A stretch of DNA of 64,000 nucleotides, taken from the NCBI RefSeq assembly GCF_024347355.1, contig NZ_AP025466.1:558001-622000 (forward strand), written 5' to 3'. Shown one piece after another: positions 48,369 to 57,755 of the stretch (positions are counted from its first letter, which is position 1; the number at the start of each line of letters is the position of its first letter). Under the pieces are notes generated by a model. The model searched no databases. It was not told the origin of the DNA and saw nothing but the letters and a program-made list of their open reading frames with translations. A program made the translations under genes and the position numbers. Source of the stretch: Vibrio chagasii (lineage in GTDB: Bacteria > Pseudomonadota > Gammaproteobacteria > Enterobacterales > Vibrionaceae).

Positions 48369-50030
48369 TTAAGCCGCTAGGATTGTTTTAAGATCTTGCT
48401 CTGGCGTTGAGATAGCACGCATGTCGAACTCATCTTGAATAATCTTAAGTAGGTTTTCTGTTAGGAATGCTGGCGCTGTTGGGCCTGTGTAAATGCCTTT
48501 CACACCTAGCGCAAACAAAGTAAGCAGAATAACAATCGCTTTTTGCTCAAACCAAGATAGAACCAGCGTTAGTGGTAGTTCGTTAATGCCACAGTCAAAC
48601 TCTTGAGACAGTGCAAGCGCAAGCTGAATCGCTGAGTACGCATCGTTACATTGACCCACATCTAACAGACGAGGAATGCCATTGATGTCACCAAACTGGT
48701 TTTTGTTGAAACGGAACTTACCACACGCCAAAGTTAGGATAACTGAGTCTTCTGGGGCTTGAGCAGTGAAGTCTGTGTAGTAGCTGCGCTCAGATTTGTC
48801 ACCGTCACAACCGCCCACAAGGAAGAAGTGTTTGATGTTGCCTTCTTTCACTTGTTCAACAACCGCAGGTGCTGCTTCCATCAGTGCATTACGACCAAAG
48901 CCGACAGTGATCACTTGCTCGATCTCGTCATGCTTGAAGCCTTCTTGTGCAAGTGCACAATCGATTACTGCACTGAAATCGTCGCCTTCAAGGTGAGCAA
49001 CACCCGGCCAGCCAACAATGCTACGTGTAAACAGACGGTCAGCATACGCCCCCACATCTGGGTTAAGCAGACAGTTAGACGTCATCACAATCGCACCAGG
49101 GAAGTTCGCGAACTCTTTCTGCTGGTTCTGCCAAGCGCTACCGTAGTTACCCGCAAGGTGTGGGTATTTGTGCAGTTCAGGGTAACCGTGTGCAGGTAGC
49201 ATCTCGCCGTTGGTGTAAACGTTGATGCCCTTGCCTTCCGTTTGTTGAAGGATCTTCTCGAGATCATGCAGGTCATGGCCAGAAACAAGAATACAGTGGC
49301 CTGCCTTAGTCTTCACATTCACGATTGTTGGTTGAGGGTGACCAAATGTGTCTGTCTCACCCTTGTCTAGCATTTCCATTACTTTGTAGTTCATCAAGCC
49401 GATCTGCATTGATGTATCCAGTAACTGTTTTAGGTCAGTTGGATCGGTACCTAGGAAAGCCATAATCTCATGGTATTCAGCAAAGATAGCATTGTCTGTT
49501 TGCCCAAGAACACGAGCGTGCTCCATATACGCAGCTGCACCTTTTAAGCCGTATAGACAAAGAAGACGAAGACCAATCACATCTTCATGTTGAGATTCAT
49601 GACCACGGTTAACCGCAGCTTGTGGTGCAAGCGCTAAAAGCTCTGAAGAGTCCGTTGGAAGATCGAATTGCGCGGCAGGAGAAAGCGCTGGGATTTCGAA
49701 ACCGATTAACGTAGCAGCTGCACGAACTTTTTGCTCTAGACGCTGTTTAAATTCTTGAGATTGCTGAGCAAATTCAATGATACGAGCAGGGTCGAAGTTC
49801 ACGTTAGTGAGTGTCGCGAAGAACGCTTTTGGCGCCCACTCATCGATTTCAGTATCAATAACATCGCAAGTGCGACCTAAGTTTGCCCAAAAAGAAACAC
49901 CTTTAAGAGAATACACCAACACATCTTGAAGGTCGGATACTTCCGATGTTTTTCCACACATACCTTGTGCGAAAGAACAGCCTTTTACAGTGGGTGTTTG
50001 AATAGTTTGTTCACATTGAATACAGAACAT
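48369..50030 (-). CDS. hcp: hybrid-cluster protein (hydroxylamine reductase / NO reductase)
   Basis: 553 residues. N-terminal Fe-S Cys motif CIQCEQ...[11 protein letters not shown], then His, Glu and Cys ligands of the hybrid Fe-S-O cluster in the second half ([45 protein letters not shown]). It reduces NO or hydroxylamine under anaerobic nitrosative stress. It is transcribed before hcr. No FNR, NsrR or NorR site was confidently recognised in the 260 bases upstream. Confidence 0.96.
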   Translation of the reverse strand: MFCIQCEQTIQTPTVKGCSFAQGMCGKTSEVSDLQDVLVYSLKGVSFWANLGRTCDVIDTEIDEWAPKAFFATLTNVNFDPARIIEFAQQSQEFKQRLEQKVRAAATLIGFEIPALSPAAQFDLPTDSSELLALAPQAAVNRGHESQHEDVIGLRLLCLYGLKGAAAYMEHARVLGQTDNAIFAEYHEIMAFLGTDPTDLKQLLDTSMQIGLMNYKVMEMLDKGETDTFGHPQPTIVNVKTKAGHCILVSGHDLHDLEKILQQTEGKGINVYTNGEMLPAHGYPELHKYPHLAGNYGSAWQNQQKEFANFPGAIVMTSNCLLNPDVGAYADRLFTRSIVGWPGVAHLEGDDFSAVIDCALAQEGFKHDEIEQVITVGFGRNALMEAAPAVVEQVKEGNIKHFFLVGGCDGDKSERSYYTDFTAQAPEDSVILTLACGKFRFNKNQFGDINGIPRLLDVGQCNDAYSAIQLALALSQEFDCGINELPLTLVLSWFEQKAIVILLTLFALGVKGIYTGPTAPAFLTENLLKIIQDEFDMRAISTPEQDLKTILAA

Positions 50031-50303
50031 ATAGGGGCTCCAGTAATTTTTATTAGCTGTAAGTACTTCGCTTACAGTGACTTATTCCAAATCCTATAGA
50101 GCATCAAGCGTGTCAACTCTTAATCATTTGATTTTTAAGGAGTTAATCATAACCCGTAGTTTTAGTGCGTGATTATGACTACATTTTACGAGCCAAAGCA
50201 AACACACACGTGTCATAGTGACTCTCGACAATTATTTTACGGCGTTCATGTTTCGTTCAGAAAAGGAGCGATAAAGTAACAACATAGAAAAAGAGGAATG
50301 AAT

Positions 50304-50534
50304 ATGAAAAATATATTAGTTACGATTGTTGCGCTGTTTACTGGCCTTTTGGCGCTATTCACAAGCTTGCTCCTTGCTATTCCTTTGGCTATTGCAGCAT
50401 TAATCACAGGCAAGCGCATTCAAAATCAAATGAAGAAACAAGGCTTCGCAGCTCATATGAACACTCATCACTCATCAACATCTGATGCTGGTGTTATTGA
50501 AGGCGAATACGAAGACCTTTCAAATAGAAAATAG
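50304..50534 (+). CDS. small membrane protein, unknown function
   Basis: 76 residues from the ATG at 50304 (AGAGG seven bases upstream; an ATG at 50298 is possible). One long hydrophobic segment about residues 5-35, then a basic patch (GKRIQNQMKKQG) and a short acidic tail. Probably a single inner-membrane anchor with a cytosolic tail. It is 47 bases before the lipoprotein hydrolase gene, on the same strand. No family recognised. Confidence 0.7.
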   Translation: MKNILVTIVALFTGLLALFTSLLLAIPLAIAALITGKRIQNQMKKQGFAAHMNTHHSSTSDAGVIEGEYEDLSNRK

Positions 50535-50581
50535 TCTAAGCTTTTGCTTCAAGACAGCAACGATAGAGACTACACCAAACA

Positions 50582-51745
50582 ATGCACAGAAAGACCATTC
50601 TAACTCTGCTCGCTAGTACGACTTTAGGTCTCGTTGGATGCTCTAACGAGACCATCACTCCAGCTTACGAAGCTTCGCCAAGCCTACCTGAATATCAGCA
50701 AGACAGCTTCGATGCCTATGTGACCGAAACTCAAGACTGGCTATTAAAAAACCGTGTATTCATCACCGAAGACAAGCAGCTAGAGGTTCAACTTAATTCA
50801 CCTACTGAGTACAAACCCACCTCACCTAATGGTAAAGCAGTTCTGTTGGTCCATGGATTAGGTGACTCGCCGTATTCGTTCAAAGACATTGCAGAACATT
50901 TAGCCGACCAAGGTTACTTGGTGAGAACCGTGCTGCTTCCAGGTCACGGCAGCCGAGCAGGTGACTTAATGCGACCGCATCTCGAAGATTGGCAAGGCGT
51001 GGTGGCTCATCATACTAAGTTACTTGAGCAAGAGTACGATTCAGTATGGCTAGGCGGTTACTCTACCGGTGCAAACCTTGTGACTTCACAAGCGATGAAG
51101 GATTCAAAGATCGCAGGATTACTGTTGTTTTCACCTGCATTTCAACCGAATTCATCGGCCGTGCAATACGCGGGGCTAGCGAGCTATTTTGTGACTTGGG
51201 CGGACCAAGATCCTGAAGACAACATACTGCGTTATAACTCACTGCCAATGAACGGAGCATCGGTATACTACGAGACCTCAGAAATCGTTCGTGACGAATT
51301 AAAAGAGAAACAATTCGACAAGCCAGTGTTCATTATGATGAGCGAAGGCGACAGTGTGATTGACACTAATTTCGTTCAACAGGCGTTTACTGAATCTATG
51401 CCGAACCCGAATAACGTATTGGTATGGCAAGGGGAAACTAAGCTCGATGACCCTCGCGCTGTACAATACAGCATGAAAATCCCAGAGCAACGTATCTCAA
51501 ACGGTTCTCACATGGGCTTGTTGTTCTCACCAAACAATCCGTATTACGGTATCAATGGTAGTGAGAAAATCTGCTCTAACGGGCAAGAAGAGGGCTTTGA
51601 GGAAAAGTGTAATGCGAACAGCGAAGTGTGGTATTCAGCATGGGGATACCGTGAAGAAGGTAAAAATCACGCTCGCCTAACGTATAACCCTTACTTTTCC
51701 GACTCAATGGCCAAACTAGATTCAGTGCTAAACTCGGCAGGTTAG
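50582..51745 (+). CDS. alpha/beta-hydrolase family lipoprotein
   Basis: 387 residues. Lipoprotein signal with lipobox LVGC at about residue 20. Hydrolase core: oxyanion HGLGDSPYSF (about residue 91) and nucleophile GYSTG (Ser about residue 160), with the catalytic His near the C-terminal NGSHMGLLF. The domain resembles carboxylesterases or lysophospholipases. The substrate is unknown and it acts in the periplasm or outer membrane. It probably shares a transcript with the small membrane protein gene before it. Confidence 0.85.
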   Translation: MHRKTILTLLASTTLGLVGCSNETITPAYEASPSLPEYQQDSFDAYVTETQDWLLKNRVFITEDKQLEVQLNSPTEYKPTSPNGKAVLLVHGLGDSPYSFKDIAEHLADQGYLVRTVLLPGHGSRAGDLMRPHLEDWQGVVAHHTKLLEQEYDSVWLGGYSTGANLVTSQAMKDSKIAGLLLFSPAFQPNSSAVQYAGLASYFVTWADQDPEDNILRYNSLPMNGASVYYETSEIVRDELKEKQFDKPVFIMMSEGDSVIDTNFVQQAFTESMPNPNNVLVWQGETKLDDPRAVQYSMKIPEQRISNGSHMGLLFSPNNPYYGINGSEKICSNGQEEGFEEKCNANSEVWYSAWGYREEGKNHARLTYNPYFSDSMAKLDSVLNSAG

Positions 51746-51766
51746 CCAGACAAACTCATAAAAACT

Positions 51767-51801
51767 AAAAAGCTCACTAGCGATTCGCTGTGAGCTTTTT
51801 T
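51767..51801. terminator. bidirectional terminator after the hydrolase gene
   Basis: AAAAAGCTCAC pairs with GTGAGCTTTTT, extended inside by AGCG / CGCT; between the convergent hydrolase and LysE genes. Confidence 0.9.
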
Positions 51802-51838
51802 AATACATCTCTTTTTATTGCGAGTCGGTTGTCTAACG

Positions 51839-52456
51839 CTATATGGTCCACACCACACGCACAGCAAGCAAAATCAAAACGATACCTGAAAGACGATCAA
51901 TCAACTGCGCTTTTGAACGGATTCGTTCAACAATGAGAGGGCTAGATAGCACCAATGTGATAAAGGTGTACCATAAGCCATCAACAATCAGCGGAGTCGA
52001 GACAATAATCACTTGGTTGGTCAGCTCATTGCCAAGTGCAACAAACTGGCTAAACAGAGCGATAAAAAACAGTGCGATCTTTGGGCTCAAGATAGAGATT
52101 AAGAAAGCTTCACGGGCAGACTGCATGTAGCTCATCTGTTCACCAGCTTCTAATTTGGCAGCTACACCACCTTTCGAACGCAGAGCATTGACCCCCAAGT
52201 ACAACAGATAAGCTGCACCCGCCAAGCTAATACCTTTAAATAACGTTGGAGATTGCTCCAATACCACTGCTAAGCCTACGATGGTTGCAAACGCATAAAT
52301 ACCAATACCCGCAGCGTGTGACCAAGCAGCGATAAGCCCGTTGATACGACCACCAGCTAAGCTGTGTTTAGCGATCATTGCTAAACTTGGCCCCGGAGAC
52401 ATTGCTCCCAATAGGCAAATCGCCAATAAAGAAAACCAAATTGTTACCGTCATCAT
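51839..52456 (-). CDS. LysE family exporter
   Basis: 205 residues from the ATG at 52456 (or 52453, MTVTIWF), with AGGA close upstream. Six hydrophobic segments and the signature GAMSPGPSLAMIAKHSLAGGRINGL near the start, then SPKIALFFIALFSQF in the fourth helix. A metabolite or amino-acid exporter of unknown substrate, different from the LysE gene at 28136. It is divergent-free: the LysR-type gene lies next on the same strand, 110 bases upstream. Confidence 0.88.
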   Translation of the reverse strand: MMTVTIWFSLLAICLLGAMSPGPSLAMIAKHSLAGGRINGLIAAWSHAAGIGIYAFATIVGLAVVLEQSPTLFKGISLAGAAYLLYLGVNALRSKGGVAAKLEAGEQMSYMQSAREAFLISILSPKIALFFIALFSQFVALGNELTNQVIIVSTPLIVDGLWYTFITLVLSSPLIVERIRSKAQLIDRLSGIVLILLAVRVVWTI

Positions 52457-52566
52457 TCCATTCCTAGTCAAACCATGCGTTCTAGTTGAACGCTCTACCA
52501 TTGATAGTTAGCATAATTATCACTGGGTATTATTTGAAATCAAAGATAATCATCATGGTTATGATT

Positions 52567-53487
52567 TTAAGTCATACTGATATTGTAACTCGACTTTTGC
52601 ATTGCCTCGAACGCCTTTTCTCGAGCCCATTTATGTGCAGAGTCGTTGTCGTACTTCGGGTGCCACATTAACCAATAGGTGTGCATTTCGGTTTCGAATG
52701 GCAATGGGAAGTACTTAACCTCCAGGTGCCTACCTAGGTTATAGGCGATGCGTTCCGGTACGATCATCAAATAATCGTCTTGCATTAACACGTTACTTGC
52801 CGATGAAAAGAAAGGAACCTTAAATGCCACTCTGCGTTTCAGCCCTTGCTTTTTCAATGCAATATCGGCGTAGCTGTCTTTGTCCCCTCCTCCAGTCACC
52901 TTGATATGAGAGTACTGGACAATATCTTCGGAACTTAACGCCTCTTGCTGAGCCAATGGGTGTGATTTGCGCATTAAACACACCGATTTGTCCTCTCCAA
53001 GCTTGGTGCTCGAGACATGCTCCGGCTTTTTAGGAAACATGCTGGAAGCCAAGTGGATTCCTGATTCATTGAGTGATTCAAGGTAGTTTGGCTGCCACAA
53101 ACGGTAGGCCAAATTGATGTTCGGCGCGTCTGCTGATACCTCGGCAACAATCACTGGCAAAATATACTGAGCAACATAGTCACTCGAAGACAATACAAAC
53201 TCACCCTGCCACTCTTGAGGTTCAAATGGTTTGTCACCTAGCAAGTGGTCAAATTCACCGAGTAGGTCATCGAGTTTCTCTTTAAGCAAAATAGCTCGAT
53301 TGGTTGGCACCAGCTTATTGCCATCACGCACTAACAAAGGATCACCACATAAATCTCGTAGCTGGCTAATTTGGCGGCTCACCGCGGATTGCGTGATATG
53401 CAGACGTTGGGCGGCGCGGCTCACATGACACTCTTCAAGAAGGACATGCAGTGAACGCAGTAGGTTTAAGTTGATATTGCTTAACAT
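52567..53487 (-). CDS. LysR family transcriptional regulator
   Basis: 306 residues. HTH at residues 18-60 (CHVSRAAQRLHITQSAVSRQISQLRDLCG), followed by the two-lobe effector domain. LysR regulators bind a small metabolite and activate nearby genes. Likely targets are the LysE gene downstream or the YjeH-type gene, but nothing here proves either. Its start overlaps the stop of the upstream Lrp-type gene by seven bases, so the two regulators are on one transcript, which is unusual. Confidence 0.9.
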   Translation of the reverse strand: MLSNINLNLLRSLHVLLEECHVSRAAQRLHITQSAVSRQISQLRDLCGDPLLVRDGNKLVPTNRAILLKEKLDDLLGEFDHLLGDKPFEPQEWQGEFVLSSSDYVAQYILPVIVAEVSADAPNINLAYRLWQPNYLESLNESGIHLASSMFPKKPEHVSSTKLGEDKSVCLMRKSHPLAQQEALSSEDIVQYSHIKVTGGGDKDSYADIALKKQGLKRRVAFKVPFFSSASNVLMQDDYLMIVPERIAYNLGRHLEVKYFPLPFETEMHTYWLMWHPKYDNDSAHKWAREKAFEAMQKSSYNISMT

Positions 53488-53942
53488 GAATGTACCGTCG
53501 GACTCAGCTTATTAAAAAACTCGGTCAACACGGTATGAGTCATTAAATGGCGAAGCTCTGGATAGCTTTGCAACTGATCGCGAACTTGATTTAGACGTTC
53601 CATACTCTCGACCTCGACGTACAGCATCATATCGGTCTCTCCACTAATTGAGTGGCACCATTGCACACCATCAATACCATGAATTTGGTTCGCGTAAGAC
53701 TCGCAACTATGGTCACTGCTCGACAGGTCGAACTTCAACGAAATATAAGCGCATACATTCTTAGTTTGGTTGGGCTCATCAACCAAAGCGCAGTAACCTT
53801 TGATGACTTTGTCACTTTCCAACTTCTTAATTCTCGCATTCACCGCCGAACGAGAGAGGCTCACTTCTCTCGCAATATCGCTCACTGAGCAACGAGCATT
53901 GGTTTTTAGGATATCCAAAATTTGGCGATCAAATTTATCCAT
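53481..53942 (-). CDS. Lrp/AsnC family transcriptional regulator
   Basis: 153 residues from the ATG at 53942 (MDKFDRQILDILKTNARCSVSDIAREV is the standard family start; the longer frame to 53960 is not needed). HTH at about 20-55 (SLSRSAVNARIKKLE), then the RAM effector domain with GETDMMLYVEV. Regulates amino-acid genes in response to an amino acid. It faces a YjeH-type amino-acid exporter across 240 bases, the standard layout for a regulator and its target. Confidence 0.92.
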   Translation of the reverse strand: MDKFDRQILDILKTNARCSVSDIAREVSLSRSAVNARIKKLESDKVIKGYCALVDEPNQTKNVCAYISLKFDLSSSDHSCESYANQIHGIDGVQWCHSISGETDMMLYVEVESMERLNQVRDQLQSYPELRHLMTHTVLTEFFNKLSPTVHSC

Positions 53943-54180
53943 GCTTTTGATTCTTCCCATTTATTGTTCTATTTATCACGCCTAATTTGACACAACTCTT
54001 GCACTTATAACAGTCGCTGTTTGCGACAGCCGACACTTTGACACTTAATCCACGAAATACCGTTAAAATGGCGGCGGCTTACGACGTTTCGCTAGCTGTA
54101 TTATTGATGACGACAATGTATGCTTTCATTCACACTCTTTTCCATTTCCAGATCAAAATCGTCACAGGCTAGGAGAGCGA

Positions 54181-55446
54181 ATGACCCAGCTAAAACAAGA
54201 AATCACGCTAATGTCCGGCATCGGGCAACTTTCAACGACCTTGCTTGGTACTGGGCTATTTATGATTCCCGCTATCGCTGCAGGTATTGCAGGTCAATTA
54301 TCACTGTTAGCCTGGTTAATCCTGTTTATCGCTATTTGCCCTATTGCTCTCACTTTCGCCGCACTAGGTAAACGCTACCCGAACGCGGGAGGCACTGCCT
54401 ATTTTGTTCGCCAAGCGTTTAGTGAACGATTGGAAACGAGTGTTGCTTGGTTATTTGTGAGTGTAGTACCCGTGGGTATTCCAGCGGCTATCGCATTGGC
54501 TGGCGGCTTTGCCCAACAGTTATTACCAGCACCGCTCGACACACCACTCGGAGCTCAGTTCTTTACCGTAGCGCTACTGATTGCGGTCAATCTTATGGGC
54601 AGCAAATCTTCCGGCCGCCTACAAACCGTGATTGCCTTGTCAATCTTTGCCTTAGTTAGTGCTTTCGTTTGGAAGGCTGAGATCACTGTAACCGATATAG
54701 CGATACCGAGCCTATCCTCTGACTCTATGTGGTCTATTGGCGCCGCACTGGCCGTGATGTTTTGGTGCTTTGTCGGGATCGAAGCTTTTGCTCATATGGG
54801 GGAAGAATTCAAGAACCCTCAACGTGATTTCCCTATCGCTATCGTTGTTGGTTGTTTCGTTGCTGGCTTAGTGTATTGGGCCTGTTCAGTGGCAATCCTA
54901 AAGCTAGGCGCGTATGGCTCAACGGAGTTTGATGCCGCATCAATCCCATGGGTAACTGAACAACTATTTGGTAATGGGTTTAAAGCTGTTATCAGTGTGC
55001 TTGGTTTCTTTGCCTGTTTCGCTAGCCTGAACCTATACACACAAAGCTTGTCACGAATGGTCTGGGCTCAGGCTCGTCAGCATCGACCGGATGGCAAAAT
55101 GGCACAGCTCAATAGCCGCGGAGTGCCGCTCTACCCAACGTTAGCAATCGGCGTTATCGCACTGATTTCATGTGTGATTGGCGATCTGTCCAATCTAGAC
55201 CTTGAGTTCTTTCTAAAGCTCGCTAACGGTATTTTTGTGCTGGTTTATCTACTCGCAATGCTAGCCGCTTGCCGACTTCTGAAAGGTACTTCTAAATACA
55301 CTGCGATGCTTTCATTGGTTATCTGCACTATCGTGTTTATCTGTCTAAGTTGGTCAATGCTGTATGCTGTGACGATTTTTGTGACATTGTCACTCCCTTG
55401 GCAAAAATGGTTCGGTAAAGCCACCGTTTCTATCGATAAGTTATAA
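54181..55446 (+). CDS. yjeH: APC-family amino-acid transporter, YjeH-like (methionine/branched-chain export)
   Basis: 421 residues, twelve hydrophobic segments. High similarity in pattern to E. coli YjeH, which exports methionine and branched-chain amino acids: LSTTLLGTGLFMIPA, NAGGTAYFV, MFWCFVGIEAFAHMGEEFKNPQRDFP and FACFASLNLYTQS. The ribosome site GGAGAG is before the ATG. It is the presumed target of the divergent Lrp-type regulator. Substrate inferred from the homologue. Confidence 0.88.
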   Translation: MTQLKQEITLMSGIGQLSTTLLGTGLFMIPAIAAGIAGQLSLLAWLILFIAICPIALTFAALGKRYPNAGGTAYFVRQAFSERLETSVAWLFVSVVPVGIPAAIALAGGFAQQLLPAPLDTPLGAQFFTVALLIAVNLMGSKSSGRLQTVIALSIFALVSAFVWKAEITVTDIAIPSLSSDSMWSIGAALAVMFWCFVGIEAFAHMGEEFKNPQRDFPIAIVVGCFVAGLVYWACSVAILKLGAYGSTEFDAASIPWVTEQLFGNGFKAVISVLGFFACFASLNLYTQSLSRMVWAQARQHRPDGKMAQLNSRGVPLYPTLAIGVIALISCVIGDLSNLDLEFFLKLANGIFVLVYLLAMLAACRLLKGTSKYTAMLSLVICTIVFICLSWSMLYAVTIFVTLSLPWQKWFGKATVSIDKL

Positions 55447-55461
55447 GAACTACAGATACCT

Positions 55462-56922
55462 TTACTGATAAAAAAGCCGAGCGATCGCTTTGATCTTCGG
55501 CTTTATTTCTGCCAAACGAATATTCCCAAAACCCAATAACGCCCCATTCCAAACACGCTCAACACTCGAGCCATATTCGTAAAAAGAAAATGGGCGAATA
55601 ATAATATTGTCGAGTTCAGCTCTTCGGCTCCATTCATGTTCAGAAATACCACCATCCCATTTGACGGTTACATGCAGTCCCGCCGCTTGGCTTATCACCT
55701 CAAGGTCGCCATTAAACTCACTTTCAATGGCATCGATCATCGCTTCGTATTTGAGTTTGTACGAACGACGCATCTTCCTGATATGTCGTAATAAATCACC
55801 TTCACGAACAAAATCAGCCAATGCTTCTTGAGTATGGCTTGCGGTGTCTCCACTGAGCGCATCTTTAATCTCGAGACACTTAGCAACCAAGTGTTCTGGA
55901 ACCACCAAATAACCCAAGCGAAGGCCATTGAACATCACCTTACTTAGTGAGCCGACATAGATAATACGATCATCCAAGCCAAGCTTGCCCGCTAGCCCTT
56001 GCATACTGGTATATGGACGGTGAGCGAACTGAAACTCGCTGTCATAGTCATCCTCTATGATCCAAGATTGGTTTTGGTTCGCCCAATCAATCAGCTTAAG
56101 GCGCTGCTCAGTATTAAGCGTAGTCCCCATCGGGTATTGGTTACTTGGAGTGACGTACAAAGCCTTGGCTTTACTGGAGAGGACTTTATCGATATCAAGC
56201 CCAACCTTTTCTCGCACCGCCACACCGTCTAATTTGAGCTTTAACAGATCAACGATTTTATGGACTTGTCGATACCCAGGTTCTTCCATCAATAGTTCAT
56301 CCCCCATCATCAACGTTGCCATCAAACCAATGGAAATCGCTTGTTGCGCCCCCGCCGTGATAATAACTCGATCAACGTGACAGCGAACTGAGCGACTGCT
56401 CGCGAGATAGCCACTGAGCGCATCTCGTAAAGCCACACTCCCTTGGACGTCTTGGTTGCCTGCAATGTTTTGACGCGTTGAATGTCGCTGCAGTAGCCTT
56501 TGCCATTTCGCAAAAGGGAAAGCGTTGAGATCAGGCACTCCGGGGGCAAAGCCACTATTGATATCATGCGTTGTCGCTATGGCTCTAGGTACTACCGAAG
56601 CCTGTGCAGCCACCTGACTCGTCTTTTGAACAAGGTTAGGTTGAGACGAGTTCAAGAAATGTTCGGGCTGTTCGACCGACACATAAAAGCCAGATCCCTT
56701 ACGACTTTCGATATAGCCCTCCGTGACTAACTGCTCATACGCGTAGATCACCGTATTTCGGCTCACCGATAACTCAACAGCCAACTTGCGCGTTGAAGGT
56801 AACTTGCTGCCTTTACTCCATAAATCTTGAACGATCTTCTCTCTGATCGCATGGAATAAAGCGGTTTGACGCGTGTCATGTTGCTCACTAAGTTGTAGGT
56901 CACCGACATCGATAGGCTGCAT
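55462..56922 (-). CDS. MocR/PdxR-type GntR-aminotransferase regulator
   Basis: 486 residues from the ATG at 56922 (GGA seven bases upstream; an upstream TTG is weaker). N-terminal GntR winged helix (about 20-90: KLPSTRKLAVELSVSRNTVIYAYEQL), then a linker and a class I aminotransferase-like domain with a PLP Lys in YVGSLSKVMFNGLRLGYL. Such regulators sense PLP-linked metabolites. It faces the FMN oxidase-like gene across an inverted repeat, so it likely controls that gene. The intrinsic terminator stem at 55473-55504 lies inside its last codons. Confidence 0.92.
   Translation of the reverse strand: MQPIDVGDLQLSEQHDTRQTALFHAIREKIVQDLWSKGSKLPSTRKLAVELSVSRNTVIYAYEQLVTEGYIESRKGSGFYVSVEQPEHFLNSSQPNLVQKTSQVAAQASVVPRAIATTHDINSGFAPGVPDLNAFPFAKWQRLLQRHSTRQNIAGNQDVQGSVALRDALSGYLASSRSVRCHVDRVIITAGAQQAISIGLMATLMMGDELLMEEPGYRQVHKIVDLLKLKLDGVAVREKVGLDIDKVLSSKAKALYVTPSNQYPMGTTLNTEQRLKLIDWANQNQSWIIEDDYDSEFQFAHRPYTSMQGLAGKLGLDDRIIYVGSLSKVMFNGLRLGYLVVPEHLVAKCLEIKDALSGDTASHTQEALADFVREGDLLRHIRKMRRSYKLKYEAMIDAIESEFNGDLEVISQAAGLHVTVKWDGGISEHEWSRRAELDNIIIRPFSFYEYGSSVERVWNGALLGFGNIRLAEIKPKIKAIARLFYQ
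55473..55504. terminator. terminator embedded in the end of the MocR gene
   Basis: AAAGCCGA / TCGGCTTT stem (8 bp) with a 16-base loop between yjeH and the MocR gene, with T-runs on both sides. The MocR stop lies at 55462-55464, so the stem and the six-T run are coding. Confidence 0.7.
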
Positions 56923-56952
56923 AACTGGATCCAAATAGTGTTTAAAAGTGGC

Positions 56953-56965
56953 TCTATTTAATAGA
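56953..56965. promoter_or_regulatory. palindrome in the MocR divergent promoter
   Basis: TCTATTTAATAGA, a perfect 13-base palindrome flanked by TGGC and CCA, in the 90-base space between the divergent MocR and FMN-oxidase genes. It is the likely MocR binding site. Confidence 0.5.
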
Positions 56966-57012
56966 CCAGTTAATCGCTACATTAATCAAAAGGCAATGAT
57001 TAAGGAGCGATT

Positions 57013-57672
57013 ATGTTATCTAACACGAAAAGAACCACTATTAAGAAAGGGGCTCATAAAGCGGTATTTGAACAAGAGAAACTGCATCAAATCATTGATG
57101 AAAGCTTAATCGCACATATTGCTTTGCAGGGCGAACAAGGGCCGATGGTGATACCAATGTTGGCATGGCGAGTGGGTGACATGGTCTACATTCATGGTGC
57201 AAAAAACAGTCGCTTGCTTAGAGGGCTTAAAAAGGGTGAACCAACCTGTTTAACATTCACGCTATTTGATGGCTGGGTGTTGGCTCGTTCAGCCTTTCAT
57301 CACAGCGCACACTACCGTTCAGCGGTTATACTGGGTTCATTTTCAGTCATCGACGACAATCAAGAAAAGGATCGCTTGCTGAATATCTTCATTGAGCAGA
57401 TAGCCCCTGGTAGAACCGATGAGGTTAGGCTGAGCAATGAAAAAGAGCTCACTGCGACTGAGTTATTGGCGATACCATTAACTGAAGCATCGGTGAAAAT
57501 TGGTAAGCATGGTGTGAATGACGATCTGGCTGATATGGATATCCCTGTATGGGCTGGGGTACTTCCCTATCGAACCGTTGTGGGCCCACTAGAAACGGTA
57601 CCCGAGCAAGAGGGGTTCATTGAAAAGCCTGACTACCAACAAGCTTATGGTGAACGTTGGTATCAGAATTAG
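57013..57672 (+). CDS. pyridoxamine 5'-phosphate oxidase-like FMN-binding protein
   Basis: 219 residues with the split-barrel FMN fold of the PNPOx family: MVIPMLAWRVGDMVYIHGAKNSRLLRGLKKG, then TFTLFDGWVLARSAFHHSAHYRSAVILG. The family includes FMN reductases and flavin-linked oxidoreductases; the substrate is unknown. The gene is divergent from the MocR-type regulator (90 bases), a known arrangement of regulator and target. AAGGAGCGATT before the ATG is a good ribosome site. Confidence 0.85.
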   Translation: MLSNTKRTTIKKGAHKAVFEQEKLHQIIDESLIAHIALQGEQGPMVIPMLAWRVGDMVYIHGAKNSRLLRGLKKGEPTCLTFTLFDGWVLARSAFHHSAHYRSAVILGSFSVIDDNQEKDRLLNIFIEQIAPGRTDEVRLSNEKELTATELLAIPLTEASVKIGKHGVNDDLADMDIPVWAGVLPYRTVVGPLETVPEQEGFIEKPDYQQAYGERWYQN

Positions 57673-57755
57673 CACGATAGGGTGGTCAGTAGAGGATAGT
57701 TGTATACAATCTGGTTTATCAAAATTTTAACATTAGTAAATAACGTAGCCAGACG

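Noticed and set aside
50031..50303. FNR, NsrR or NorR site for hcp
   Set aside because: TTGAT and ATCAA-like pieces exist but not at the right spacing, and no sigma-54 promoter with correct GG-N10-GC spacing was found.
54120..54371. 83-residue frame overlapping the yjeH start
   Set aside because: Out of frame with a clear transporter gene and no ribosome site.
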